Notes: generated by a model from the sequence alone, not told the origin. A stretch of 64,000 bases of DNA from Bacillus sp. Marseille-Q3570 (GCF_946151055.1 NZ_CAMGYZ010000002.1:372001-436000); one strand, 5' to 3'. Counted from the first letter of the stretch, positions 50,146 to 58,984 are shown. Program-made: numbers and translations.

Positions 50146-51345
50146 ATGCAACACTTTTATGAACTCGTAGATCGTCATTACAATGAGATGGTGGAGATCC
50201 GCCGCTATCTCCATGAAAATCCAGAATTGTCTTTCCAAGAGGTGAATACATCTGCTTACATAGCGAAGTTTTATGATAAACTCGGTATCCCTTATCGAGC
50301 CAATGTAGGCGGACATGGCCTCGTCGCTAAGATTGAAGGGAAAAAACCCGGTAAAACCGTTGCATTGCGTGCAGACTTTGATGCACTGCCAATCCATGAG
50401 GAGACAGACCTCCCGTTCCGTTCCAAAGTTGATGGTGTAATGCATGCATGCGGACACGATGGTCACACGGCAACTTTACTTGTTCTTGCCAAAGTCCTTA
50501 ATCAATTGAAAGATGAGCTTGAAGGAAATGTCGTCCTCATCCACCAGCATGCTGAGGAATTGGTTCCTGGCGGAGCGATCACCATGATTGAAGACGGTTG
50601 CCTGGAGGATGTCGATGTCATTTACGGTGTTCATTTATGGGCGACAGATAACGTCGGTGAGGTCTATTACCGTGAAGGACCATTCATGGCGGCTGCTGAT
50701 CAATTCGATGTAAAAATAATCGGCCGAGGCGGCCACGGTGCTCAGCCTCACAAGACAAAAGATTCGGTCCTGGCTGCTTCGCAATTGGTCGTTGCACTTC
50801 AGCAGATCGTTAGCCGTAATGTGGACCCTTTGGAATCCGCCGTTGTTTCAATCGGATCGTTCATCGCTGAAAATGCCTTCAATGTCATTGCTGACAGTGC
50901 TTCATTAAAAGGAACCGTACGTACATTCAGTGAAAGTGTGCGTGGAAATATTGAAGCAAGGATGGAAGAAGTGATCAAAGGAATCTGTATGTCGAGCGGA
51001 ACAGACTACGAGTTCAAATACACAAGAGGCTATCCAGCTCTCGTGAACCATAAGGAACCGACAGAGCATTTGAAAAAGGTTGCCTCAGGTCTCCCTGGTG
51101 TCCTTCGTGTCAGTGAAAAAGCTGCTCAAATGGGCGGGGAAGATTTCGCGTACTACCTCGAGCACGTTCCTGGAAGCTTTGCTTATGTAGGTGCCAAAGA
51201 CCCTGACGCAGTAGATGTTGCCCCTCATCATCACCCGAAATTCATGATCGATGAGCGCTCATTGCCGATTGCTGCTAAACTATTAGGCGAAGCCGCTTTA
51301 AGCCACTTGAACTACGCACCAGCAGGGAAAGTGAAAACGAACTAG
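50146..51345 (+). CDS. M20-family amidohydrolase (YhaA-like)
   Basis: A 399-residue metal-dependent hydrolase of the M20D aminoacylase/hippurate hydrolase group. Motifs: RRYLHENPELSFQEV (about 18-32), ADFDALPIHEETDLPF (about 76-91), the metal-binding MHACGHDGHTATLL (about 98-111), HQHAEELVPGGA (about 132-143) and QMGGEDFAYYLEHVPG (about 333-348). The ATG at 50146 follows TTGAGGAGGAG; a longer upstream frame has no ribosome site. B. subtilis YhaA is beside ecsABC, as here. The natural N-acyl substrate is not known. Confidence 0.88.
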   Translation: MQHFYELVDRHYNEMVEIRRYLHENPELSFQEVNTSAYIAKFYDKLGIPYRANVGGHGLVAKIEGKKPGKTVALRADFDALPIHEETDLPFRSKVDGVMHACGHDGHTATLLVLAKVLNQLKDELEGNVVLIHQHAEELVPGGAITMIEDGCLEDVDVIYGVHLWATDNVGEVYYREGPFMAAADQFDVKIIGRGGHGAQPHKTKDSVLAASQLVVALQQIVSRNVDPLESAVVSIGSFIAENAFNVIADSASLKGTVRTFSESVRGNIEARMEEVIKGICMSSGTDYEFKYTRGYPALVNHKEPTEHLKKVASGLPGVLRVSEKAAQMGGEDFAYYLEHVPGSFAYVGAKDPDAVDVAPHHHPKFMIDERSLPIAAKLLGEAALSHLNYAPAGKVKTN

Positions 51346-51353
51346 ATAAGTAA

Positions 51354-51398
51354 GGACCGATTCGCCAAGTTCATTGAGGTTGGCGGCTCGGTCTTTTT
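51354..51398 (+). terminator. Terminator of the amidohydrolase gene
   Basis: GACCGATTCGCCAA and TTGGCGGCTCGGTC pair (2-nt mismatch in the middle) around an 11-nt loop, with TTTTTT following. Confidence 0.85.
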
Positions 51399-51403
51399 TG
51401 GAG

Positions 51404-51540
51404 CTAACGGACACCAGGGACCTTATTTGCTTAAATCTAACCAAAATCAGCCTTGATTTTCACAAATAGCGTCTCTCATGTCCGTTAGAATACAATAGTC
51501 TTCTTTTTCCATAACGGCTCTCATGTCCGTTACGAAAGAA
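51404..51540. repeat. 85-nt hairpin element (copy 4) plus a half copy
   Basis: 51404-51488: left arm CTAACGGACACCAGGGACC TTATTTG; right arm CAAATAGCGTCTCTCATGTC CGTTAG, 85 nt. An extra right arm (ATAACGGCTCTCATGTCCGT) ends near 51533. Between convergent amidohydrolase and ecsC genes. Confidence 0.72.
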
Positions 51541-51548
51541 TCCGCAAA

Positions 51549-52289
51549 TCACCTTTCCTCCACTTCATTCAAATACCTCATCCGATAGCAGTTCATGGCT
51601 GTATCGCCGAGTTGATCCAGAAAATTATAATTGGCGTACGCTCCGACAATTGCTCCGAAACCGGGTACCACTTGCAGCATCTTCACAAGATCGATGTGAT
51701 CGCGATAGGTGATTTGGAACGTTTTCCAATCATAATCGTCATCCATTGAGGCTTTGGACGGCCACTTGTTCTTTGTCTCTTCCCAGTTTTTGATTGCCAT
51801 ATATGTTTCACGTCGGACCTCATCACTTGAAAAAGCAAGCAAAAACACGTGCAGCAGGAAGATCCGCTCGTGGTAATTTCGGGTATCAAATCCATAGATC
51901 CTCGCTGCTTCAAACAAAAATCTCATCTTGATACCAAGCAGCAACGGAAAATCCGCCAACCCGAGCAGAATTCCGCCCGCACCTGTCCCCGCTCCTTCAA
52001 CCATTGCAGTTTTCTTGTAAGCTTTTTTCCGTTCTTGAAGCAATTCATCACGCTTTTCAAGCGCCATTCCTTCGACCGTCGGTTTTTTCGTCGTATATTC
52101 ATTACCGAACAATGTCGCCTTCACCATGCTTCGGATCGCATTCGTCACAGCATTATGGACTTTTTCAGGGATCTTTTTATTGATTTGTCCCTGAACTCTC
52201 TTTGCTGCTCGCTTATATAAAGGGGACCGTTTTAAGATCATCTTTTCCCATTCTTGTAATTCCTGTTCGATCGTCTCTTTCCCGCTCAT
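51549..52289 (-). CDS. ecsC: EcsC family protein
   Basis: A 246-residue protein of the EcsC family (IPEKVHNAVTNAIRSMVKATLFG near residue 38; AGTGAGGILLGLADFPLLLGIKMRFLFEAARIYGFD at about 100-135; LQVVPGFGAIVGAYANYNFLDQLGDTAMNCYRMRYL at the end). It has hydrophobic stretches but no clear signal peptide. Third gene of ecsABC. Its function in Bacillus is unknown; EcsAB, not EcsC, is needed for secretion and competence. Confidence 0.9.
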   Translation of the reverse strand: MSGKETIEQELQEWEKMILKRSPLYKRAAKRVQGQINKKIPEKVHNAVTNAIRSMVKATLFGNEYTTKKPTVEGMALEKRDELLQERKKAYKKTAMVEGAGTGAGGILLGLADFPLLLGIKMRFLFEAARIYGFDTRNYHERIFLLHVFLLAFSSDEVRRETYMAIKNWEETKNKWPSKASMDDDYDWKTFQITYRDHIDLVKMLQVVPGFGAIVGAYANYNFLDQLGDTAMNCYRMRYLNEVEER

Positions 52290-52307
52290 TTTCTATGCCT
52301 CATTTCA

Positions 52308-53546
52308 TCAACGTCCCATTTCAGTAAGGATGAATCGTTTATCAAGCTGTTTGAAAAGCAAAACTCGGGTAAAAGCAAGCACCAATGTAACCCCTGTAAT
52401 AAGGATGATCCCTGTCTCCACAATTGATAAATGATTGATGAAACTGCTTACTGTAAATAAAATCACTTGCGAAATCATGATACGGAAAATCAGCCGTTGG
52501 AACGTTTCGTACCGTTCCTTTTTAGAAACCGGATAGAGGTCGACCCACACTTTCATATCAAAGTGCGGCCATAATGTCGTCAATTGGATCGCTGTCATGT
52601 AAATCAAAAGTAAACTGACGCCCCATAGCAAAAATCCTGGAGGCATGATTAGCATCAGTATGATTCCGATCATGGTCAGCCGGGCATAAATGCCGAAATA
52701 GTCATTCGATCGGATAAAGGCTTTCGTATACATATAACCGTAAACCGTCTCACCTTTTCCACTCAACACTTTCAGCAACGGAGCCGCCCATGTCCGTTTA
52801 CGTACCTTTCGGCTGATTTCAGGAACATCGACAAACATGTTTGCAATCCGATAAAAAAGCATGAGCGCATTTGCTTCAAGTTCTATCAAGCGATCCCATT
52901 TCAGGGTATGCTTTTGGGAGAGCGGGCGATACACTGCGACATAAAGGATCGCCATGCCAATGATCAGCACCGCCGTAATCAACCATGCTTCTCTGAAAAT
53001 CGCATAGAGCGTGAATAGCACCATAAGTAGCCTGATGATGGGAAGCATTTTACGTTTCGTTCCATCTGGCACCCGTAATTCTTCCCATTTTGAAATGATA
53101 TTCCATCCCGTCAAAAGCAGGATCAAGGCTAGACTTCCAAAATAGACAGCACGTTCAGAAGTGATCCGATTGAAATATAACGGTCCTAATACAAGTAATA
53201 GTACAAGAACGTTGAACGCTTGCATGACGAAGCTGTATCGTAATGATTTTTGTAGATAAGGCTTAAAACGACCTTCAACCGGAAGAAGAAAATTCGCATC
53301 TGCCGTTTTTAAAAAGGTACGGATCTTCCCTCTGCTTACAATCAGGAATACAAGAATCGTCGAAAATTCAGCAGCAGGGAAGGTTTCAGGTAAAACCTTC
53401 AGTACCTGGCCATAGTAATAGCTTCCAAGGATGATCCCGACATAGACCGAAAAAAGGAACCCGCTGTTCCCGATATAACGCAGATAGCGTACAGCCATAC
53501 TCCAAAAATTGTTGGCGCGTTCCCTCCAGAGCGTTTTTACATCCAT
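52308..53546 (-). CDS. ecsB: ABC exporter membrane subunit EcsB
   Basis: A 412-residue membrane protein with about eight to ten hydrophobic segments, including GNSGFLFSVYVGIILGSYYYG (about 26-46) and a C-terminal tandem. The EcsAB complex of Bacillus affects intramembrane protease RasP, protein secretion, competence and sporulation. The start ATG is 2 nt after the ecsA stop, so the two are translationally linked. Confidence 0.9.
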   Translation of the reverse strand: MDVKTLWRERANNFWSMAVRYLRYIGNSGFLFSVYVGIILGSYYYGQVLKVLPETFPAAEFSTILVFLIVSRGKIRTFLKTADANFLLPVEGRFKPYLQKSLRYSFVMQAFNVLVLLLVLGPLYFNRITSERAVYFGSLALILLLTGWNIISKWEELRVPDGTKRKMLPIIRLLMVLFTLYAIFREAWLITAVLIIGMAILYVAVYRPLSQKHTLKWDRLIELEANALMLFYRIANMFVDVPEISRKVRKRTWAAPLLKVLSGKGETVYGYMYTKAFIRSNDYFGIYARLTMIGIILMLIMPPGFLLWGVSLLLIYMTAIQLTTLWPHFDMKVWVDLYPVSKKERYETFQRLIFRIMISQVILFTVSSFINHLSIVETGIILITGVTLVLAFTRVLLFKQLDKRFILTEMGR

Positions 53547-53548
53547 AC

Positions 53549-54286
53549 TCAGGCACCTCTTGTTATTTGAACATATATTTCATCCAACGTCGCATTTTGC
53601 ATGTTCATTTCCGACTGGATTTCCGAAAGCGTTCCATCCGCTAAAAGCTTTCCTTCATGCAAGATGATGAAACGGTCGCAATACCGCTCAGCTGTTGAAA
53701 GGATGTGTGTGGATAATAGAATTCCCGTACCGCTTTCTTTCACTTGCACAATGAGATCCAGAAAAGACTGGATACCTAGAGGGTCAAGACCTACGAATGG
53801 TTCATCGACAACAAATAATGCCGGTCGGACCAGGAATGCACACATGATCATCACTTTCTGCTTCATCCCTTTAGAAAACTGGTTCGGATACCACTTCAAT
53901 TTGTTTTCCATCCGAAATTCTTTCAAAAGCGGTTCGACCCGATTCTTCAATTCCTCTTTATCGATGTCATAGGCCATCGCTGTGAGTTCAAGATGCTCCC
54001 ATAACGTTAGTTCATCATATAACACCGGAGTTTCCGGAATATACGCAATCTGGGACCGGTAATGATCCGGACCTTCATTGATTGTACTGTCATTCACTTT
54101 GATCGTTCCTGCTATCGGCTCCATCAAGCCCAAAACATGCTTGATCGTCGTACTTTTACCTGCACCATTCAGTCCGATCAGTCCTACGATTTCTTTGGAC
54201 TTGACATGGAAATTGAGATTATGTAGAACAGGCTGCTGCTGGCTGTAACCACCTGTCAATTGTTCGACGTACAAGACATTATTCAT
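53549..54286 (-). CDS. ecsA: ABC transporter ATPase EcsA
   Basis: A 245-residue ATPase: Walker A GLNGAGKST (about 37-45), signature FSKGMKQK (about 135-142), Walker B ALFVVDEPFVGLDP (about 155-168) and H-loop STHI. Partner of EcsB. ATG at 54286 follows GGAAGGGG. First gene of ecsABC, divergent from hit across 780 bp that hold repeats. Confidence 0.92.
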   Translation of the reverse strand: MNNVLYVEQLTGGYSQQQPVLHNLNFHVKSKEIVGLIGLNGAGKSTTIKHVLGLMEPIAGTIKVNDSTINEGPDHYRSQIAYIPETPVLYDELTLWEHLELTAMAYDIDKEELKNRVEPLLKEFRMENKLKWYPNQFSKGMKQKVMIMCAFLVRPALFVVDEPFVGLDPLGIQSFLDLIVQVKESGTGILLSTHILSTAERYCDRFIILHEGKLLADGTLSEIQSEMNMQNATLDEIYVQITRGA

Positions 54287-54688
54287 ACTTGACCCCTTCC
54301 ATGGTTCGGTTGTTATTATATTAGGCTGTTTCCTGATTGTAAAAATCGAAACAGCTTTATGCTATTTTATCAAATAAAAACGTTCCATGCTTATTGTATC
54401 AAGAATCGCTTGTATTAACTTGGACAAATTTGGAAAAGATATGAATGAAGAAGGTATCCCCCCTTCTTCAAAAGAAAAGAGAAAGAGATTGCTGTTGTGT
54501 AATCCAACTTCTATGGAGAGTGTACAAACGGCGTGATGCCATTTGTATCGTTTACGGACAACTCTTCTAAACAATGACCACTTTCCCAAGCCATTGTTCA
54601 TTATCTCTTGTTTCTCTTTTCTTCTCTGACCTCTCCGGAGAGCTCTATCAATAGGATAGGGCTCTTCATTTATTTAGGCTATTTTCGC
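54287..54688. other. Gap upstream of ecsA with no recognised gene
   Basis: Contains the ecs promoter region and short frames on both strands without convincing ribosome sites. An arm pair AGAGCTC/GGGCTCTT (54637-54666) may be a weak terminator. Nothing firm. Confidence 0.35.
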
Positions 54689-54974
54689 AACTTTGGTGCT
54701 CTTGCACTTAAAGAAAGTATAAAATACTTTCTTCAGTATAAGGGCAACTAAGGCTCGACCTACAAAAGACTTGGTCTCGCCAAGTTTTCTTTAAAAGTTG
54801 TTAATTTCCGCTCCAGGATGCTCGCTTTCCGCGGGACAAGGAAAGCTTCGGCAGCGGTACATCGCACGAAGAAAATGCGCTTTTCATTTTCGATGAGTCT
54901 CGCACCTTGCTCTCCAATCAACTTGTACAAGGTGTTTTTTTAAAATGACTCAATAGCAAACAATCTTTTAGAAA
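54689..54974. repeat. Composite repeat (family A reversed plus family B), short copy
   Basis: 54689-54796 is a reverse-oriented family A element (GCACTTAAAGAAAGTATAAA ... GCCAAGTTTTCTTTAAA). It runs straight into TTTCCGCTCCAGGATGCTCG ... ending ATCTTTTAGAAAAGAGCCT. The same order occurs at 62474-62921; this copy lacks about 170 bp of the middle. Confidence 0.72.
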
Positions 54975-55070
54975 AGAGCCTTTAGATAAAACCCTCCTTT
55001 TTTATGTTAAGTTCACCCTATGATACAATTACGACATAGAAAACAATACTTTTGAAAGGTGTGAATTAGT

Positions 55071-55493
55071 TTGGAAGATTGTATCTTTTGTAAAATCATC
55101 AACGGTGACATCCCTGCTTCAAAGGTATATGAAGATGAGCATGTATTTGCATTCCTCGATATCAGCCAGGTCACGAAAGGTCATACGCTTGTGATCCCGA
55201 AAGAGCACCATAAAAATCTTTATGAGCTTCCTGCCCAAGTTGCTGAACAAGTTTTCTCAGTCGTTCCTAAGATTGCGAATTCAATCAAGGAACGCTTCCA
55301 ACCGATCGGCATGAATCTATTGAATAATAATGAAGAACCTGCAGGCCAATCCGTATTCCATTACCATGTACATATCATCCCACGGTATGGTGAAGGGGAT
55401 GGGTTCGGCGCTGTCTGGAAGCCCCATTCAGACGATTACACCTCAGAAGACCTTCAACAGATTGCACAAGAAATATCTGAATCTATCAACTAA
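55071..55493 (+). CDS. hit: HIT-family nucleotide-binding protein
   Basis: A 140-residue histidine-triad protein: zinc-type motif DCIFCKIINGDIPASKVYED (residues 3-22), LDISQVTKGHTLVIPKEHHKN (about 34-54) and the triad HYHVHIIPR (about 98-106) with the catalytic His. Hydrolyses nucleoside phosphoramidates or dinucleotides. Start is a TTG with GAAAGGTGTG upstream. It keeps its B. subtilis position beside ecsA, divergently transcribed. Confidence 0.92.
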   Translation: MEDCIFCKIINGDIPASKVYEDEHVFAFLDISQVTKGHTLVIPKEHHKNLYELPAQVAEQVFSVVPKIANSIKERFQPIGMNLLNNNEEPAGQSVFHYHVHIIPRYGEGDGFGAVWKPHSDDYTSEDLQQIAQEISESIN

Positions 55494-55556
55494 AGAAAAC
55501 TTGGGACAGCCAAGCACTGGTGCAGGCTGAGCCTTAGTTGCCCTTATTATTGAAGT
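55494..55556. repeat. Family A repeat truncated by the MITE-like element
   Basis: TAAAGAAAACTTGGGACAGC CAAGC ... GCAGGCTGAGCCTTAGTTG then TTATTGAAG stops at the MITE end GTGGCTGTCC; the usual second hairpin is absent. Confidence 0.65.
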
Positions 55557-56059
55557 GGCTGTCCAAAAAGAATAGTGTCAGACACCTCCAACACAACATT
55601 TTGAATCAAAACCATGATTTTTCGTAAAATGTTGTTAAATTCAGAGAGAGTCAGACACTTTTTGGACAGCTTCCCTTAGGTAAAGAGGAGAAAGTAGGTT
55701 GATGAAGCTATTTTGACCTGCCAAAAACGTTTATCTCTACAACTAGGACCAAAACGCTGCAATTTTACAATTATCTCTACAACTCTGAATTTATCTCTAA
55801 AACTCCGGAATTATCTCTACAACTCCGAAGTTACCTCTAAATTGATGAACTAGTAGCCAGGGGCTATCGGTCGTACCACAGGTTTTCCTTGCGGGTGCCA
55901 GATAAAGTCCTAATCAAGTGGCGAATGCCCACATCTATTGAAAGTGGCGGTGATCCGTTCCGCCACCACCAATGATTCTGATTCAGCGAATAAGCAACGA
56001 CGGAAAACGGACAACCTTTTCCTCGTTGCTTTTTCATTTTAGGAACTTATTGGACAGCC
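55557..56059. mobile_element. MITE-like element, copy 2, with perfect 10-bp terminal inverted repeats
   Basis: 503 bp bounded by GGCTGTCCAA (55557-55566) and TTGGACAGCC (56050-56059). The left 115 bp fold as one long hairpin (GCTGTCCAAAAAG/CTTTTTGGACAGC, then CAACATTTT/AAAATGTTG). Next come five TTATCTCTA-type motifs, then AGCAACGACGGAAAA and TTTTCCTCGTTGCT. It shares its full length with 26006-26463 except for about 48 bp near 55862-55910 found only here. No coding capacity, no clear target duplication. Confidence 0.72.
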
Positions 56060-56065
56060 CCTATA

Positions 56066-56128
56066 AATGTAAAGAAAACTTGGTAAAGCCAAGCCTTAGT
56101 TGCGCTGATACGGAAGCTATAAGTGTAA
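56066..56128. repeat. Family A repeat, short copy
   Basis: TGTAAAGAAAACTTGGTAAAGCCAAG ... TTAGTTGCGCTGATACGGAA ... AAGTGTAAAA, on the far side of the MITE-like element. Confidence 0.6.
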
Positions 56129-56129
56129 A

Positions 56130-56162
56130 AAAGAGGCTCTGCTTAAGTGGCAGAGGCCTCAT
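56130..56162 (-). terminator. Terminator of the gene at 56170-57102
   Basis: On the minus strand GAGGCCTCTGCCAC and GCAGAGCCTC pair and are followed by TTTTTTAC. Confidence 0.75.
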
Positions 56163-56169
56163 CGCTTTT

Positions 56170-57102
56170 TTACTTATAAATCGATAACATCCGCTCAACT
56201 TCTTGCGATTTAGAAGGCAGAATCGACCGTCTCAGCTCACCAACTGGTTCAATCAACTTCGGTTCTTCCCAATCTGGGTGATTGAAATGGGTATCGAATT
56301 GCTTCAACCAGTTTTGTATTTCGCGATAAAATGGGATATTCCACCGGAGTTGGTGGATGAACTCTTCTCTTGTTCCCTCGAATCCAAATTCATTTTTCAT
56401 GATATCCAGCATCTCCGCTTGCCATTTTGCCTCTAAAGTGGATTTTCCTTTTATATCCTTGAACCGGTACCATTGCCGATCAAATTCAAAGGCATGCGGA
56501 TAATAATACGCATAAATCGATTCAAACTGTTCACCGTTGATGGTTATGAACTTCTTTCCCCTGTGTTCACGCAGGACATACCCGCCTTCTGTCCGATTCA
56601 TATGCTCAAGCTGTGCAGGTTCGACGAATGTCAGCCATACTTCAGTCGTCGCATTCTGGACGGGAGCGATGATAGCTGGTAAAGATCCATACGGCGCTAA
56701 AAAGGAACCGTAAATGATGTCTGAATCCAGCATGGAGGAACGAAGACATAACACGAAGTCATTCAAATCTTTATTCAAATTGAATTTATACCGTAACTGC
56801 GCTAAACAAATGTTCGAACCATATGCTACAAGAGGAACTCTTTCCTCAATCGGCGGCAATTCCTGTTCATGCAGGAAATCTCCGATTGAAAATTTATAAT
56901 CCGAACCGTCTTGAAAGGACCCCAACAAGTTGTCTGAGTCGGAATATTCGACCATCAAATCTTCAATGGATACCCCTTTCTTTTCAATGATCCTGTGGGC
57001 TTTGCCTTCATAATAAATAAAGGAAGAGTCCGGACGCGGTCCTGGATATATATCCGGGTGATCATATGGACTGAGATCAATCGGTTTATTTTCTCTATAC
57101 AA
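56170..57102 (-). CDS. Hypothetical protein with a gamma-glutamylcyclotransferase-like YGSN motif
   Basis: A 310-residue soluble protein. VPLVAYGSNICLAQLRYKF (about residues 88-106) resembles the YGSN substrate loop of the gamma-glutamylcyclotransferase-like fold, and AYYYPHAFEFD follows later; overall similarity is not strong enough for an enzyme call. The C-terminal 70 residues are Trp- and charge-rich. The TTG at 57102 is preferred because GGGGG lies 9 nt before it; the frame extends further upstream but would run into the serC promoter region. Divergent from serC. Confidence 0.65.
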   Translation of the reverse strand: MYRENKPIDLSPYDHPDIYPGPRPDSSFIYYEGKAHRIIEKKGVSIEDLMVEYSDSDNLLGSFQDGSDYKFSIGDFLHEQELPPIEERVPLVAYGSNICLAQLRYKFNLNKDLNDFVLCLRSSMLDSDIIYGSFLAPYGSLPAIIAPVQNATTEVWLTFVEPAQLEHMNRTEGGYVLREHRGKKFITINGEQFESIYAYYYPHAFEFDRQWYRFKDIKGKSTLEAKWQAEMLDIMKNEFGFEGTREEFIHQLRWNIPFYREIQNWLKQFDTHFNHPDWEEPKLIEPVGELRRSILPSKSQEVERMLSIYK

Positions 57103-57203
57103 TTTCTTCATCCCCCTTATATCTATGGTGTGATTCAAGTATAATGAATTTTCAGAAGTCTTACTATAACCAATCTTAACTTTGGACAAAGGAGTCGAGC
57201 TTC

Positions 57204-58289
57204 ATGGAAACATTCAATTTCAATCCTGGGCCTACAGCTCTTCCGAAAGAGGTCCTCACACATGCACAGCAAGAATTGCTCAATTATCAGAACACAGGTT
57301 TGTCTATTCTAGAAATGAGCCACCGGAGTAAAGCATATCAATCGATCCATGAAAATGCACAGCATTCAATGCGATCTTTTTTAAATATTCCGGACACACA
57401 TGAGATACTATTTTTACAGGGTGGAGCTAGCCTCCAGTTCACGATGGTCCCGATGAACCTGCTGAAGGAAAATCAATCCGCTGCTCATATCGTCACAGGA
57501 TCCTGGGGCCAAAAGGCATATAATGAGTCCTTGAAGATCGGTGCGACTGAAATCACAGCGAGCAGCAAAGAGTCTGGTTTCACACATATCCCTCAAAAAT
57601 CCGAGTGGAATGACTTGAGTGAGAATACCGGTTATTTGCATCTTACAAGTAACAACACGATCTATGGTACCCAGTGGCCATCATTTGATGAGCTTCCCGA
57701 TGTTCCGCTTGTCATCGACATGTCGAGTGATATCGGCTCAAGATCGGTCCCATGGGAAAAAGTCGCGCTCGCATATGCAGGCGCTCAGAAAAATATCGGT
57801 CCATCCGGCGTCACAGTCGTGATCATCCGCAAAGATGTCCTTGCTGATACAAATGAAAATCTTCCGGCTATGCTTGATTACAAAATCCATGCAAACAAAA
57901 ATTCGTTGTATAACACCCCGCCGACCTACACGATCTACATACTTGGGTTGATGGTGGAATGGATGATCGGACAAGGCGGATTAACTGAGTTCACAAAACG
58001 TAGTGAAGAAAAGGCGTCCCTTATCTATAGAACAATCGATCACAGCGGCGGATTCTATACAGGACATGCCGAAAAATCGAGCCGTTCCAAGATGAACATC
58101 ACTTTCAACCTGCCTTCCGATGAGCTTAGCAAAGCTTTTTTACAAGGAGCTGAGGAAAGAGGATTTGTAGGTCTTAATGGACACCGTTCAGTCGGAGGCT
58201 GTCGTGCATCCATCTATAATGGAATCGGAATCGAGTCCTGCGAGCGTCTGGTCGATTACATGGAATATTTCAAGCATAAACATGCATGA
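57204..58289 (+). CDS. serC: Phosphoserine aminotransferase
   Basis: PLP enzyme making 3-phosphoserine from 3-phosphohydroxypyruvate and glutamate (serine pathway). The 361-residue protein begins FNFNPGPTALPKEVL and has LFLQGGASLQFTMVP (about 70-84), the PLP Lys in YAGAQKNIGPSGVTVVI (Lys about 196) and the C-terminal GHRSVGGCRASIYNGIG. ATG follows AAAGGAGTCGAG. Lies upstream of trpP as in B. subtilis. Confidence 0.93.
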   Translation: METFNFNPGPTALPKEVLTHAQQELLNYQNTGLSILEMSHRSKAYQSIHENAQHSMRSFLNIPDTHEILFLQGGASLQFTMVPMNLLKENQSAAHIVTGSWGQKAYNESLKIGATEITASSKESGFTHIPQKSEWNDLSENTGYLHLTSNNTIYGTQWPSFDELPDVPLVIDMSSDIGSRSVPWEKVALAYAGAQKNIGPSGVTVVIIRKDVLADTNENLPAMLDYKIHANKNSLYNTPPTYTIYILGLMVEWMIGQGGLTEFTKRSEEKASLIYRTIDHSGGFYTGHAEKSSRSKMNITFNLPSDELSKAFLQGAEERGFVGLNGHRSVGGCRASIYNGIGIESCERLVDYMEYFKHKHA

Positions 58290-58398
58290 ATGATTCTAGA
58301 GTAAGTCTTACCATAAACTGTCACCCATAATGTCAGTGAAAATCCTTTTCTTTTTCTGCTCAATGCTGGTAAAATGAAGGCATCCGTTTTACTCGCAA

Positions 58399-58461
58399 TA
58401 GGCATCAGCGCACTATTGGAGTTAACGAGAACAGCCTGAGTTGAGAAGAGGAGAGGATAAG
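58399..58461 (+). promoter_or_regulatory. TRAP-type (NAG)n binding site over the trpP ribosome site
   Basis: NAG triplets start at 58399 (TAG), 58406 (CAG), 58419 (GAG), 58427 (GAG), 58432 (CAG), 58438, 58443, 58448, 58453 (all GAG) and 58459 (AAG). From 58427 on they are separated by 2-3 nt, the spacing TRAP prefers, and the last cover the ribosome site. In B. subtilis TRAP blocks trpP translation when tryptophan is plentiful. Confidence 0.8.
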
Positions 58462-58462
58462 T

Positions 58463-58984
58463 ATGAAATCCATTCAATTAGCATTGATTGGAGTATTATT
58501 ATCAGTTGGATTTGTGCTTCACGCAGTCATACCCGGAATTTTAGGGTCGATGAAAATCGATATGCTATTGACGATGATGTTTCTAGCGATCATTTTATTC
58601 CCTGACAAAAAAAGCGTCGGGGTGACAGCACTCGCTACAGGAGTCATATCAGCTTTGACGACAAGCTTTCCAGGAGGTCAGCTTGCAAACTTGATTGACA
58701 AACCAGTAACGGCATTCGTCATTTTTATATTATATATAAGCTTGAAAAAATATCATGGCAGTGTAATTCTTGCCGCTTCTATAACTGCTGTAGGAACGTT
58801 GGTCAGCGGAGCGATTTTCTTATCATCTGCTGCTATCCTGACGAGTCTGCCAGCACCATTCATCGCCTTATTCGTTACTGTGGTACTCCCGACAGCATTC
58901 GTCAACACAATTGCAATGACAGTTCTGTTTCCAATCATGCAGACAATTACAAAACGTTCGACCTTTAACTATCAGACACAATAA
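58463..58984 (+). CDS. trpP: Tryptophan transporter TrpP (YhaG)
   Basis: A 173-residue membrane protein with five or six hydrophobic segments and the TrpP family segments HAVIPGILGSMKIDMLLTMM and TTSFPGGQLANLIDKPVTAF. Probable tryptophan importer. Start ATG has ribosome sequence AGAGGAGAGG that lies inside a run of NAG triplets, so translation should be under TRAP control. Directly downstream of serC with its own leader. Confidence 0.88.
   Translation: MKSIQLALIGVLLSVGFVLHAVIPGILGSMKIDMLLTMMFLAIILFPDKKSVGVTALATGVISALTTSFPGGQLANLIDKPVTAFVIFILYISLKKYHGSVILAASITAVGTLVSGAIFLSSAAILTSLPAPFIALFVTVVLPTAFVNTIAMTVLFPIMQTITKRSTFNYQTQ

Noticed and set aside
54362-54601. 79-codon minus-strand frame between ecsA and hit
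   Set aside because: No ribosome site, composition not protein-like, no family recognised; sequence left as an unexplained gap.
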